64,000 nucleotides of DNA. It comes from Cephalothrix simula (taxonomy: Eukaryota; Nemertea; Palaeonemertea; Archinemertea; Cephalotrichidae). The translations under genes were made by a program, and so were the position numbers. Location of the stretch: the NCBI GenBank assembly GCA_035591015.1, contig JAXIUW010184736.1:1-64000 (forward strand). Reading direction: 5' to 3'. Shown here piece after piece: positions 28,881-40,094 of the stretch. Each line of letters begins with the position of its first letter. The first letter of the stretch is position 1. Under the pieces are notes generated by a model, which worked only from the letters and a program-made list of their open reading frames with translations, was not told where the DNA came from and did not search any database.

Positions 28881-31800
28881 TTACGGAAGAAGTGGAGATT
28901 CTTCAGAAAAACCATCGTTTGTAGAGTTTACTATCCATTTTGCTTTATAGTTATATTCCAGCTTAACCTCGTTATCTTTGGTTGTAGGTTTACCATTGTA
29001 AGTTAAGATCAAAACATCATTTGCACTTGTCGCAACCCTACTTTTATCAGTCACTCCGGTGCTCTGATTATAAACACTGAAGTACGAACTTCTGGGGAAG
29101 TCCCAGCTGTCATTAGCATCAGGATATCTAAACTTGATATTGGAACTATTTATGCCAGCCCCTATATTGCCATCTCTGACGCTATACCCGATGGAAAAAG
29201 TATTCCCACCTACATTGTATCTTAGGGTCCTGACTTTAATATTATCCTGCCCGGCAACGAAGGCGCCACCTTTAGTGATCTTCATGCATACCTCTGGAAT
29301 AGGAGGATTAACTACTAATGATGTAATAGGCGGGCCAACACAACCCTTCGCAAACACCTGAACAGTTTCGCCTACTGCAGTTGTACTAGCATCTATACTA
29401 ATATTCCCAATATACGAAACCCCCTTATAAATACCAATATCTCTTGTTTCAAATTTTATAGTGACTTTATTAATAGTTCTGGGATCTGTTATGACCATAG
29501 GTTCACTTAATAAGTAGTGAGCATTATTATAGTTAAAGCCAACGTAAACCTTGTCGCCAGACTTAACAGTAACAGACTTCCTACCAGAGGTTTCATTCTC
29601 CTTGTAAAGGTAAATATCTTCCCTTCTTATGTCTGTCTGGACTGTTTTACCCTCAAAATTCTTATCGAATAGCTTAGCTGTGACAGTTTCAAATGAAACT
29701 TCTATACCATCATTATGAGGCTCCTTCTTGAGTTTAACGTTTGAAATTTCATACTTGCCAATAGTCCAAGTATTGTAGTTTTCATAAGAAATATTTTTGT
29801 AATACGGCACAGTAAGAGGCAATGCAAGGTTTTCGCTATGTTCCTTGGGAATATTACTACTGTCTGCTTTAAGGGTATATTTTCCAGTGGTAGCAAACTT
29901 TTCAGTGCCAAATTTAAGCTGATAAGTCTTCTCTGGTTTATTAGAAATATATATAGCTTCCCATTGGTCCGATATATACCTTGAAGCGCCCAATTGATAT
30001 CTTACATTGGCTACTTTAAATTCCACATCGCCAGAAGGGTTCATTGTAGCCATCTGTGGAAAAGCACTGACGTAACGAAAACTTTCAAACATCTTCTCAT
30101 CAACGTAGGTAATATTGCCCTCAACATACCCTATCTGGGCAAATTGAGGATTATTCACATCTTCCCCTAAGGAGAATACATTTTGCGAGTCCTCAACAAG
30201 ATTAAGAATTCTTGTTGGAGCCTTATCATAGTCAATAGTATCCTTACCAAGTGTATATTTACCACCCGTTATCGTGATATGTATGTTTAAACCTGCAATG
30301 CTATTATATTCTTTGCCGTTGATTGTAACCGGGTCTATTCCTTTAGCATTGAAACGTAATCCAGTGGAAGAATTTAAAATTGAATAATACTTGATTGGCT
30401 TTATATAGTTATAGTTGACCACAGTGCCGTCTGCATTAGTTGCTTTAGTAGATAAGGTTATGGGACTTTCAGTAGCACCTGCAAAATTAATTGTCTTAGT
30501 GAAATTTAAATCCTTAGTTTTATCTGAGTTACCAGTAGCAGGAATTTGGCCTCCACCTATAGCATATGTTCCGCTAATCGTAATATCTGCTTGGTCAGTA
30601 AGGTAGCGTCTTACTGCAGATTTGATTTTAACCTTACTAATGTCAAGGCTGACAATACCCCTAGCCTCACCAACGTAAGTAACGCTATTGTCTTTATAAA
30701 CAGGCACAACCGGGTTAGTTAAATCTGGAATTAGAGGCACAGGATTGTCACCAGTTGCAGAGAGAGAGAGTTCTATGAGTTTGTTAGAAACAGCAGTATC
30801 TTCTCCAAGCTCAAGCCTTCCATTTAGTGAAAGAGTTGTTTTATTAGCTACTTCATACTCTTTGTAATTATAGACCGGTGAAGCAATATGAAACCTCTTG
30901 ATGGGCATGCCTTTAACATAGGTAACCACATCATGATTTACAACCGCATACACCGTAGCAACCTTATTTTTCTCGTTAAGCGTAAGCTCAAGAGTTTCCA
31001 TTATACCTTTGCCATCACTATCTGTAGATAGATATAGTTTTCCTCTGTTCGCGTTATCAACATCACTATCGCCTCCGCCATGTCTATAGCGGCCACTTCT
31101 TGTAAGAGTTACTTTTTCTACTCCCTTGGCCTTAGCCTTGTATTTAACTCCAGCAGTCTCAAGCCTATAGACTATCTCCTTAGTGAAATAGCTTACGCTA
31201 GCAGCACTATCAACATAGTAAGCATAAACATCAGCAGCAGTATTGTTAGCCTCAATGTTAAGCGTTATGCTAGCAGCACCGCCAGCAACAGCAGAGGTGT
31301 TTAACTTAATGTTATCAGTATCTTGAATAGGAACTCCTCCAAGGAAAAACTGGTTAGGACCAAGCGTTACAACAGGTTTATTAAAATCACTACCTGTCGT
31401 AGATATGAACCTACCGCTAAGGTCGCCCAAAATACCAAAACTCTTGAACTTTTTCTCGCTAGCGAGGCCGTAAACACTTGCTTCCTTGCCATCACCAGCC
31501 TCAGCAACTACGTAGTATGCAAGATTCTGAAAATGTCCACTACCTAAACGCAGTGTAAACCTGTTTTGGTCATGCGTGTATGCTGTTGCTGCTGATCGTT
31601 GGCCAGCGGTAACATTGACGGAAGCTACTTTTAACAGTTTGTAATTAGTACCGTTAGGAAATTCAAACCCTACCTCAGCATAATTATCAATACGTTTGTA
31701 CGTTACTGCGCCTAAATCACTGCTTGTAGGCGTATTCTGCGTTTGGTAGGTTTTTGTGGCCAGCACACCGGCAGTATTTACAATGTTTACGATGTATTCA

Positions 31801-34800
31801 ACACCATCGTGGAAAACATCTTTCTCAATGATGGTTTTGTCAGCCCCTTTAGTAGGGTCAAATAGCATTTTGTAGCCATTTGCGGCATTGGCCTTACTTA
31901 GGCTACCAAGCGTTTCTTCCGATTCTTTGCCAGCTGTAATAGTTTTGTATTTGAATACATAGTTAAAATCAATAGAACCATCACCAACTTTGGCACCAAC
32001 GTCGAATCGTTGTTCTTTGATATTATAGGTAAACGTAAAGTTATCTACATTAACAATAGTCTTAGCTATTAATGCCGTATAAGTTATTAAACCATCAGAA
32101 AGTGACGCATTGACATTAGCTACTTGTGTACTGCCATCAACGGTAATTGTTGCGGCGTCATTCACAAAATTTGCCGTTGCTGAACCACCAGTAAGCGTAT
32201 AGGTTGGCGTTTCCGTAACATTCTGAATTGAGAACTGAGTGTTCAGCCTCGCAGTAACGTCATTGCCGGTTCTAGAGATAGTTACCTCTGGCAACGTATT
32301 AACTGGATTAGCCTTTACTATGGCAATCACTTCGCCGCCACCAGAGTAACGATAATAAAGCCCTTCGCTTGGAACGGTTATGTTGCTATCTACAACAACA
32401 CCGTTAGTAAGAGCCGTAGCCACTGTAACCGGAGTGCCGGAACAGTCAATAGCAGAACAGCGCTCTAACTTAGGATTGTCTTTACTGACAGTCACCGGTG
32501 TAACCGTTACTTTGTTGGCAGAATAATCAACAGCAACTTTGAGATTATTACCATTTGCAAAGTTAACAAAGGGCACACTCTTAGTGAGCACATGCGTTTT
32601 AACATCTGTAGCATCACTATTATTAGTCAAGGTCAGAGTGAACTTAACATCAGTGGTGTTTGTAGTGACATTCAACGGCAGATAAACCGGCGCTGGAACA
32701 AAAGTATTGCCTGCAGCAGTTGGCACCGTAACTTCACCGTAATCGGCACCTGCCTTTGAGGCTTTGAGTGTTACCGTATAACCACCTAGGTTAAGTTCTC
32801 CAACAGACTTAAAAGATACCCTAGCCTTGTTATTAGCCCCAACGTTAAACCAAATATCTTTAATAGCTAACTGAGAAACTTCTTTCAGAACAATTGAAGC
32901 TACTCCAGGAACAGCCTTAACAGTATTGATTAGGGGAACTACGGCAACATCAACATAAGTAGTGTTTCCAGCTAGACCACTTATTGTAGCCGTTGTGCCT
33001 GTAATAGCATCGGCTGGGACCTCGGTTGGCGGTGCAGTGTTATCATCTATCTTGCCTACAACATTGTTGAAAATAGCATCAGGTTTTGAGGCTGTGTTTG
33101 ATGTTGATGCCTTGTAGTAGACCTTATACCCCTTAGCATTTGTAACAGCATCCCAGCTGACTGAAACACTGCTGTCATCGAGTTTACGGCCACCGACTGT
33201 TGGAACAGCCAAGACTATAGGCTTAACATCTACCTTGTTGGTAACATCTTTACCAGCATAAAAGGTTATTGTTTGAGTAACGCTAGAAGCCTCAATTGAA
33301 GAGCTTCCGTCGCTCAATTTTGTAAGAACATCCAAAGACGTAGTCTCAGAGCCACTAACTGCCTTAACCTTAATTGTGGCAACACTGCCCGTAATGTCAG
33401 TAATACAAGTGTTGTTTGGTGTGGGGAGTGTAAAACCACCATTCGTGCGTTCAAGTTCAACACAACCGGTGGCATCAACTTTAATCTTGCTGATAACACC
33501 TGCTTTGGTAAGGTCTTCAGCAAAAGTAACCTTGGCCGTCATGTAGCCAAGGTCTGCTTGGTTAGTCGTCCAAATATTATTGTAAATCTGAACATCACTG
33601 ACCACCGGAGAAGCAACATTTGCCCTTAAATTCTCGCCAGTCCAAGCACCAACAAAAGTATCGCTGGGCTTGCCAACTTCATCATAGCGGAAGCTAATTG
33701 CTGCATATTCACCGGTTTTAACCGTTGGAGTCTTGAACGTTCCCACTCCAGGGCTAGATATTTCTATAGCGGCGGGCGTATAGTTAGCCGTCGGAGCTGT
33801 GCCCACTGGTAACACTTGATAGCCAGCTTCTAGAATCAATCCCGAGCCTTTATCGTCATCAGACCACTTTACATTATATTTTCCAGACTGAAGCGTCCCC
33901 AACGCAACTCCAGTAGGCGACTTAATGAATGTGTATGGAATATTCACAAGAATGCCTAATCCTAATGCTGAGCCTGGGGTCCCAGGCACTACGGCAAGTT
34001 CGCTAGAAGAAGCTATCGTAGTTTTATACTCATAACTATTAACCGTTCCAACATTGCCAGTTCTAACAACCTTACCAGTCTTATCAGCAGCTGTGTTTTC
34101 TACAACTTTCGTATTTTTACCATTAATCATAAATAGTTCTGGTTCTCGACCAGTAGGAGCATCAAGATTCCAAGTTAGCGTGGCAACTGAACCAACAGTT
34201 GCTGCTTTGGTGTTTGTTATGGCCGGATACCTGCCTCGAATAGCAAATAAAGATTCAGTAGCCTCTGATTGGCCGTCTAACGTTTTGTAATAAACGGCTA
34301 ATTTATAAAGATATAAAGGTTCTTCGTCCTTAAACTCGTATGAATACTTAGCATCGTTTTTATTAGCCGCTGTCACTTTTAACTCAACGGGTTTCAGTCT
34401 CTCCTCAGATAAATCTTCGTTATTTTTTTTAATTATTGTGCTAACGTATGCCGTTACGTATTCAGCATTCTTACCCTTAACCTGCGGTGCTTTCCAAGTG
34501 AAGGTCATGCCAATATTATCATCCTTGCTCACATTAACGTGAGGTATCTTTTCTAGAACAAGTTTGGTTCGTACATACTTGGCGGTCACAAGAGCACTTT
34601 TGGCAGTGCTGGATATAGTCTGAACCTTAAAGAAGTATGGAACGCTTTGTTCTTTATCGCTTCCACCTTCCTTATATGTATCGAAAAACTTCCATTTATT
34701 GGTGTCAATAACACTGATTGATCCAGAAGTAAGTGGCTGCAGAACACCTGCTGTGTCTTTTTGCTGGGTGAATGTTTCTGTATAGAACTGAGTAGCTTCA

Positions 34801-37800
34801 GGCACATCGGTGTATTTGCCATCAGTATCCTTTTTGTACTTAAATACCTGTACTACGGCACTAGCAACGTCGGTGTTAGTGTCAGCAGCATTTACCCAGC
34901 TAACGTTTATCTGCTCTCTGTTCGCGGAATTTCTAGTCGCAACATCTGTAACTTGAAGAGTTCGCGCTTCTAAAGTTAATGGACTACTAGGGTCTCCTTG
35001 GTTAGCTGCCGGCACAGCTATAATGTTAAAGGATACCTTAGACCCCAGCGTTGCCTTTGAATTAATAACTTTTTTGCCTACGGTACTGTAATCAATGGCG
35101 TTTGCGCTATTTGCAGTCTGACCGACTTCGACATTTAGATTGAGACTCGTTGTACCTACGGGTACGTCAGTAATATCCTGATTTACATCGTCTGAGCCGT
35201 CATTGTATTTTAGGGTGTATTTAACGGCACCCTTAACTGCGTCCCAATTTAGGGCAATAGTGTTACCATCTGCCGACCAGCTACCATTGGCGGGAGTATC
35301 AAGACTTCTTACAGCCACCTCGTTTGAAGCATCAGATTGTTCTGACGTTAACGGTGTTGTACCATCAAAAGTTACAGTTCTATCGTAAACATTCTGGACT
35401 TTAAACTTATAGAAGCTTCCATTAGTAACATTAAAAGTTATCTTGCCTTCGTCAGCAAGACTATCAACATTAATTTTTCCACCGTCAATTTCAGTGAATT
35501 CTCCTGCACCACCTTCAGTAGTAGCAGATGCAGAGAACACCTTTATCTTATTAGCTCCCTTATCAACGCCTGTAAGAGTAACCGTTTGGCCGCTGACAGT
35601 GACGCCAGGCGTAACTGGCTTTAGAGCATAATCAAACACACGTGAACTTTCAGAAGTCCCCTTGCCGGCAACGCCTTTCAAGAATGCTTTAGCAGTCAAC
35701 TTTGCGTAATTCTTGCCACTAACGAGCTCATATTGAGCTTCCGTTAGCTTAACTTTATAGGCAGCGGACTCTGGTGTTGATTTTAGTACTTCAGTTCCGC
35801 TAAATTTACTTTCGGCCTGATAACTAGTAGCATCAGCAACCTTGTTCATGGTAATCGTAAGACTGTCGTCAGTACCTTTCTCAACCCCCGTTACTACCGG
35901 AGCATCCAAAGTTGTAACTTCTACCTGCTTGGTTTCTCCTTTACCAACAGCATTGAAAGCGGCAATAGTATAATAATAAGTTGTGCCAGCTTGTAGAGGG
36001 TCCCCTGCTACAGCTATGTTAGAAGACAGCAATGTCTTACCTTTCACATCATAATTAGCAAGTGAGCTTGCAACCAGAGTGCCTTCTGCATCCTTTGAAA
36101 TGCTGCGATAGATGCTGTAGGTTGTTCCTGCAGTAATATCTTTGTTATCAAAAGTCAAAGTCACGGCGACTACATTATTCTTGCCATCGGTATTGGTGGT
36201 AGTTGCCTTGGCGGTTACGGTGTTAGAAACCACTGCCTTAGCCGAAACATCAGCTTCAACTACATTTGAGGCATCAGCAGCAACGTCGTTTGTGTCTACC
36301 TTAGCCTCGGACACAGTTTCGCCTTCAGCAGCGTATACCGGGACAACCATGATGTAGTTCTTGCCAACTTTAGTAACCGTGACAGTGGCCTTTAGAATAT
36401 TTGCTCCGTCTACATTTGCAGAACCTGCGTCAACGCTATTATCTGGAACAGTTAGCAGAGACGCAGCATCAGTAATCTCTGAATCACTTTGTTTGTAGTA
36501 AACACGGTAGCCTGCTAAGTTGCGGGTTGTTCCCGCTTCCTCTTTAGTAGTTTTGGTTGGTTGAGACCAACTCAAGGCCACCTTTTTGGCTTCCCTAGCA
36601 ACATTAAGGTCTACCTCAAGACCCGTTACTTTATTGCTTGATTCCGGAACCTTAGCACAGCCATCTGCGCCAGTATGGTTAATACACTTCTGCCCGCTTG
36701 CAGCACCTTCTATGCCGCGAACATCAACCGCGGTAACCACGTAATATGTGGCTTTGCCGGCCTCGGGTGCGGTTATTGCCATACTATTAGTCGTAGAGCT
36801 TCTCTTATTTGTGCCCTCGCCGGTCAAATCAACAGGATTACTGAAACTTGTTGCCGACGAATAAACATTGTACGAAGGAGCAGTTGGAACAGAATTCCAA
36901 TTTAACGTTCCGCCGTTGCTATTAAGCGGGTTAAACACTTTTGCAAGATCCGCATCAAATGTTGGGGCTATCACTAAAGATTTAGCTTTGGGCTTAATGT
37001 TCTTAACCTCAGCACTAGCAACGTCAACACCATTCCAGACCTCGGTAATCTTAACGGTGTACGTTTGGCCATTGGTGAGTGGACGCACCTCATATTTAAT
37101 TTTATTTGAATCCTTATAGCCAGCTACAGCATAAGCAGGGATATTGATGTTGTAAGCTGTTTCGCCTTTGGGTGTTACTTCTAACCTGTAACTGCTATCA
37201 GTTCTATTGCTAGCATCCCACTGCAAAGTAACTGCGCCAGAATAAGGGTCAGCTGATGTTATTTCGGGGTTACTAATAGCACCTTCAGCATAGGCAACGC
37301 CACTAACCACGTTAGAATAGGCAAAAGCTCCGGAGCCATCTGTATAGTTAAGCTTAACGTAAACATTGTATACGCCCGCATCATCTACTATCGCGCTAAC
37401 TTTGTTAGGTTCAGCATTTAAATCTTCTGATATAAGGTTATTTTCTTTTTTAGTTCCATTTACATAGAGCTCTACATTATAGCTTCCACTTGCTTTCGGA
37501 AAAGTTACTTCAATCTTTGGTGACGAACCAGCGGCCACACCCCAGCTAGCAGCAGTTAAAACTATATCATCTTGGCGGCCACCTTTGGCTTGTGGGGTGT
37601 CATAGGCTCCCAATGTTTTATTGGCACAGCCAGCACCATTACAAGCTTGTACTTGAACGTGATATTTTTTTTCTTCCAGACCTGCAAGTGTATAACCCAA
37701 GGCCGAAGTCTCTTTATAAACCACCCCGTCCAAGTATATTTTGTAGTTATTGGCATTAGATATAGCAGGCCACGTTACGACCAAACCGCCCTCAATAGGT

Positions 37801-40094
37801 TTAAGGCTTGGCACTGGAGATGAAGCTGGTTTAACCTTCGCAACTGAAAGAGTAGTTACTTCTTTTCGCTCTGAAAAAGCACCTTCACCCCACTCATTTT
37901 GAGCCGTGACGTACACGTAATATTGTTGCCCTTCAACCAAATCTAAGAAAGAGCGTGCAGTGCTGCTTCCGCTATCATAGTAGGTGTCTTTCTTAAACAC
38001 TGTGGGGTCGCCTTTCAACTCTTTAGTTGAAATATAAACATTGTATGTGACAGCACCGGCGGAGGGGTCAAACAGAATATCAAAGCCTCCAATTCTATCC
38101 GATATCTTAATGTTCTTTGGTGCTTCAGGCGCACCTAGGGCGATTGCGCCGCCTACAATATTTGAAACTGAATCAGTATTAATGTTTTTAACCTGATAAT
38201 AGACGTTGGCGCCCTTAGTTAGGCCAGAATGCGTAAATTTGCCTTCTTTAAGTTCTTTAGCAATTGGTACAGCATTAATTTTAAAATCTTTAGGATTAGG
38301 AGAAGAGGAATAGTAAACAGCATACGAAGCATCTTTTGATATAGTCCAAGTTAGTGTGGCAGTAGTGCCATCAATACTTAGGTTTGGGTTGATTGCTCCA
38401 GCATCAGTACTTTTTGTGTATGGAGTAGCGGCCAACGCTGCAGAAAGAACAGACGTTATACCACCGGCTACTGCCTCAACTGCGAAGGCGTGCTGTTCTT
38501 TAGTTGGTAACACATAAGAAGTTCCACTAAGCTCAATCTTCGTGGCCGTACCTTTGGTGTTTTCACTCAAACCAGATGCGGCACCTTTCAAAATGTACAG
38601 GTTGTAGGTGGCGGCGTTATCAACCGGACTCCATGAAGCAAAAATCTGCTCAAGACCTTTATCCAAAGCCAATGCAGGGGTATCAGGTGTAGGGGCATTT
38701 ACAGTTACTGAACTCCCATCACTCAGCTTGCTCCTGACGCCTTTACCATCAGCAGACCTAAGCTGAACAATGTATGTGGCACCATTTTCTAAGCCTTGTA
38801 TGACGTATGTTTGGCTGGCTCCTTCACTTTCTGTTTTTACATTAATGCAAATTCGCTCATCAGGGCTACTGCCTTGCCTTCTATAACAAATGTCGTAGCT
38901 AGGTTTACCTGTACTTGTAGTCCACTTCACTTCAATAGTGTTGGCTACTTTTTCGCCATTTACGCCGAAGGCAGTAGGTGCGTTGGCAAGGGTAGGTGCT
39001 TCCCAAGTTCCAGTCACTTTTATTCCGGAGATACGTTCTATCTTTGCATCTTTGCTTTCTATGCCATTGGTCACAGAGACTAAGGCGACATAATAATCAA
39101 GGTTAGACTCCGCAGGCACTACATAGTTCGAGTTGCTGTTTAGCCCATCAATGTCAATCACTGTCGCATTATTCTTAAATGTAGCAAACGGTTCATTATA
39201 CGCCTTAGTGGACAAACTGTTGGGAGAAGAGGCAGAAGGGGCAGAAGATTTTAGATATATCCTATAACCTTGGGCATCGCTTACATTGCCCCATCGTACC
39301 AAAAAACCGCCGTCTGCATCTTCGTATGTCACCCTAGGTGCTTCAGGCGGAACCAAATAACTGTATTCCGCAGTGTTAGATGGCTCAGTGACTCTTGCTC
39401 CGTCACTATTCAAAGCTAAGGCCTCGGCATAATAAGTTTCGCCAGTAGTCAACTTAGTCACAATAGCGGCTGAAGCTTTACCATTACTGGCCTCAACCTT
39501 GATACCGTTGCCGGGAGAAGCCGTTTCGCTGACGCCCCAGTAGTAATTATATTTTAGGCCGACTATGCCATTTGTAGCTTTGGCAACTAAAGAGCCTGCA
39601 CCGGACACAGAAAGTTCTACGACGGGAGATGGGAAATAAACTCCGGCCTGCGGAGTGACCTTTTTTGTAGTTGGCGCAGCTACTTGCTTGCCGCCTTTCA
39701 AAAAGGTAACCCGAACATCGTAAGTAACGTTGTTTTTAATAGCTCCTTTGTCAGCCTTGCTCACCGCCAGACCACCATTTTCTGAATAGCCAACAGAGTC
39801 AGTTTTAACGTCAGTACCTTCCAAGTATCCTGCCGCCACAAAATCTTTATCAGTGGCTTTTTTGACCTCTACTTTCACTTGATCGACGCCAGCCACCTTC
39901 TTGTCTGACCAATCAACCAAAAACATGCCATTGCCAGAACTCACCTTATAGGGCACCGTTACAGAACCACCGCCATCAGTACTGCCACCTCCGCCAGTGC
40001 TGCCGCCCCCGCAGCCAGCCAAGACCAGCGCCACAACAGAAGTTGCAACTAAATTCAAAGCCAATCTCAATTTCAAAGTTCTATTAAAAGTCAT
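28881..40094 (-). CDS. Giant repeat lipoprotein B (FN3-like domains, diverged C-terminal repeats)
   Basis: This 3,737-residue lipoprotein has signal and lipobox LAGC (C28), a Gly/Ser-rich tether, and glycine at +2. The ATG at 40094 follows an AGGGGAT ribosome-binding site. The first 2,870 or so residues align collinearly by eye with giant lipoprotein A (for example SGNGMFLVDWS, YYDSGSSTARSFL, GCVELERTNGGFTLPTPN). They are a chain of fibronectin-III-like beta domains. The remaining 860 residues hold much more diverged repeats of the same general kind (ITITGGKYTLGKD, ITISGTYAIGGG) and a distinct C-terminus. No enzyme motif is seen. Surface exposure on the outer membrane is inferred. It is separated from lipoprotein A by a terminator and 1.25 kb, so each gene probably has its own promoter. 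Confidence 0.87.
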   Translation of the reverse strand: MTFNRTLKLRLALNLVATSVVALVLAGCGGGSTGGGGSTDGGGSVTVPYKVSSGNGMFLVDWSDKKVAGVDQVKVEVKKATDKDFVAAGYLEGTDVKTDSVGYSENGGLAVSKADKGAIKNNVTYDVRVTFLKGGKQVAAPTTKKVTPQAGVYFPSPVVELSVSGAGSLVAKATNGIVGLKYNYYWGVSETASPGNGIKVEASNGKASAAIVTKLTTGETYYAEALALNSDGARVTEPSNTAEYSYLVPPEAPRVTYEDADGGFLVRWGNVSDAQGYRIYLKSSAPSASSPNSLSTKAYNEPFATFKNNATVIDIDGLNSNSNYVVPAESNLDYYVALVSVTNGIESKDAKIERISGIKVTGTWEAPTLANAPTAFGVNGEKVANTIEVKWTTSTGKPSYDICYRRQGSSPDERICINVKTESEGASQTYVIQGLENGATYIVQLRSADGKGVRSKLSDGSSVTVNAPTPDTPALALDKGLEQIFASWSPVDNAATYNLYILKGAASGLSENTKGTATKIELSGTSYVLPTKEQHAFAVEAVAGGITSVLSAALAATPYTKSTDAGAINPNLSIDGTTATLTWTISKDASYAVYYSSSPNPKDFKINAVPIAKELKEGKFTHSGLTKGANVYYQVKNINTDSVSNIVGGAIALGAPEAPKNIKISDRIGGFDILFDPSAGAVTYNVYISTKELKGDPTVFKKDTYYDSGSSTARSFLDLVEGQQYYVYVTAQNEWGEGAFSERKEVTTLSVAKVKPASSPVPSLKPIEGGLVVTWPAISNANNYKIYLDGVVYKETSALGYTLAGLEEKKYHVQVQACNGAGCANKTLGAYDTPQAKGGRQDDIVLTAASWGVAAGSSPKIEVTFPKASGSYNVELYVNGTKKENNLISEDLNAEPNKVSAIVDDAGVYNVYVKLNYTDGSGAFAYSNVVSGVAYAEGAISNPEITSADPYSGAVTLQWDASNRTDSSYRLEVTPKGETAYNINIPAYAVAGYKDSNKIKYEVRPLTNGQTYTVKITEVWNGVDVASAEVKNIKPKAKSLVIAPTFDADLAKVFNPLNSNGGTLNWNSVPTAPSYNVYSSATSFSNPVDLTGEGTNKRSSTTNSMAITAPEAGKATYYVVTAVDVRGIEGAASGQKCINHTGADGCAKVPESSNKVTGLEVDLNVAREAKKVALSWSQPTKTTKEEAGTTRNLAGYRVYYKQSDSEITDAASLLTVPDNSVDAGSANVDGANILKATVTVTKVGKNYIMVVPVYAAEGETVSEAKVDTNDVAADASNVVEADVSAKAVVSNTVTAKATTTNTDGKNNVVAVTLTFDNKDITAGTTYSIYRSISKDAEGTLVASSLANYDVKGKTLLSSNIAVAGDPLQAGTTYYYTIAAFNAVGKGETKQVEVTTLDAPVVTGVEKGTDDSLTITMNKVADATSYQAESKFSGTEVLKSTPESAAYKVKLTEAQYELVSGKNYAKLTAKAFLKGVAGKGTSESSRVFDYALKPVTPGVTVSGQTVTLTGVDKGANKIKVFSASATTEGGAGEFTEIDGGKINVDSLADEGKITFNVTNGSFYKFKVQNVYDRTVTFDGTTPLTSEQSDASNEVAVRSLDTPANGSWSADGNTIALNWDAVKGAVKYTLKYNDGSDDVNQDITDVPVGTTSLNLNVEVGQTANSANAIDYSTVGKKVINSKATLGSKVSFNIIAVPAANQGDPSSPLTLEARTLQVTDVATRNSANREQINVSWVNAADTNTDVASAVVQVFKYKKDTDGKYTDVPEATQFYTETFTQQKDTAGVLQPLTSGSISVIDTNKWKFFDTYKEGGSDKEQSVPYFFKVQTISSTAKSALVTAKYVRTKLVLEKIPHVNVSKDDNIGMTFTWKAPQVKGKNAEYVTAYVSTIIKKNNEDLSEERLKPVELKVTAANKNDAKYSYEFKDEEPLYLYKLAVYYKTLDGQSEATESLFAIRGRYPAITNTKAATVGSVATLTWNLDAPTGREPELFMINGKNTKVVENTAADKTGKVVRTGNVGTVNSYEYKTTIASSSELAVVPGTPGSALGLGILVNIPYTFIKSPTGVALGTLQSGKYNVKWSDDDKGSGLILEAGYQVLPVGTAPTANYTPAAIEISSPGVGTFKTPTVKTGEYAAISFRYDEVGKPSDTFVGAWTGENLRANVASPVVSDVQIYNNIWTTNQADLGYMTAKVTFAEDLTKAGVISKIKVDATGCVELERTNGGFTLPTPNNTCITDITGSVATIKVKAVSGSETTSLDVLTKLSDGSSSIEASSVTQTITFYAGKDVTNKVDVKPIVLAVPTVGGRKLDDSSVSVSWDAVTNAKGYKVYYKASTSNTASKPDAIFNNVVGKIDDNTAPPTEVPADAITGTTATISGLAGNTTYVDVAVVPLINTVKAVPGVASIVLKEVSQLAIKDIWFNVGANNKARVSFKSVGELNLGGYTVTLKASKAGADYGEVTVPTAAGNTFVPAPVYLPLNVTTNTTDVKFTLTLTNNSDATDVKTHVLTKSVPFVNFANGNNLKVAVDYSANKVTVTPVTVSKDNPKLERCSAIDCSGTPVTVATALTNGVVVDSNITVPSEGLYYRYSGGGEVIAIVKANPVNTLPEVTISRTGNDVTARLNTQFSIQNVTETPTYTLTGGSATANFVNDAATITVDGSTQVANVNASLSDGLITYTALIAKTIVNVDNFTFTYNIKEQRFDVGAKVGDGSIDFNYVFKYKTITAGKESEETLGSLSKANAANGYKMLFDPTKGADKTIIEKDVFHDGVEYIVNIVNTAGVLATKTYQTQNTPTSSDLGAVTYKRIDNYAEVGFEFPNGTNYKLLKVASVNVTAGQRSAATAYTHDQNRFTLRLGSGHFQNLAYYVVAEAGDGKEASVYGLASEKKFKSFGILGDLSGRFISTTGSDFNKPVVTLGPNQFFLGGVPIQDTDNIKLNTSAVAGGAASITLNIEANNTAADVYAYYVDSAASVSYFTKEIVYRLETAGVKYKAKAKGVEKVTLTRSGRYRHGGGDSDVDNANRGKLYLSTDSDGKGIMETLELTLNEKNKVATVYAVVNHDVVTYVKGMPIKRFHIASPVYNYKEYEVANKTTLSLNGRLELGEDTAVSNKLIELSLSATGDNPVPLIPDLTNPVVPVYKDNSVTYVGEARGIVSLDISKVKIKSAVRRYLTDQADITISGTYAIGGGQIPATGNSDKTKDLNFTKTINFAGATESPITLSTKATNADGTVVNYNYIKPIKYYSILNSSTGLRFNAKGIDPVTINGKEYNSIAGLNIHITITGGKYTLGKDTIDYDKAPTRILNLVEDSQNVFSLGEDVNNPQFAQIGYVEGNITYVDEKMFESFRYVSAFPQMATMNPSGDVEFKVANVRYQLGASRYISDQWEAIYISNKPEKTYQLKFGTEKFATTGKYTLKADSSNIPKEHSENLALPLTVPYYKNISYENYNTWTIGKYEISNVKLKKEPHNDGIEVSFETVTAKLFDKNFEGKTVQTDIRREDIYLYKENETSGRKSVTVKSGDKVYVGFNYNNAHYLLSEPMVITDPRTINKVTIKFETRDIGIYKGVSYIGNISIDASTTAVGETVQVFAKGCVGPPITSLVVNPPIPEVCMKITKGGAFVAGQDNIKVRTLRYNVGGNTFSIGYSVRDGNIGAGINSSNIKFRYPDANDSWDFPRSSYFSVYNQSTGVTDKSRVATSANDVLILTYNGKPTTKDNEVKLEYNYKAKWIVNSTNDGFSEESPLLP

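Noticed and set aside
15474-40094. Many frames of 60-130 codons on the opposite strand of the giant lipoprotein genes
   Set aside because: They are shadows of repetitive coding sequence, with no family features, and recur at equivalent positions in both paralogues.
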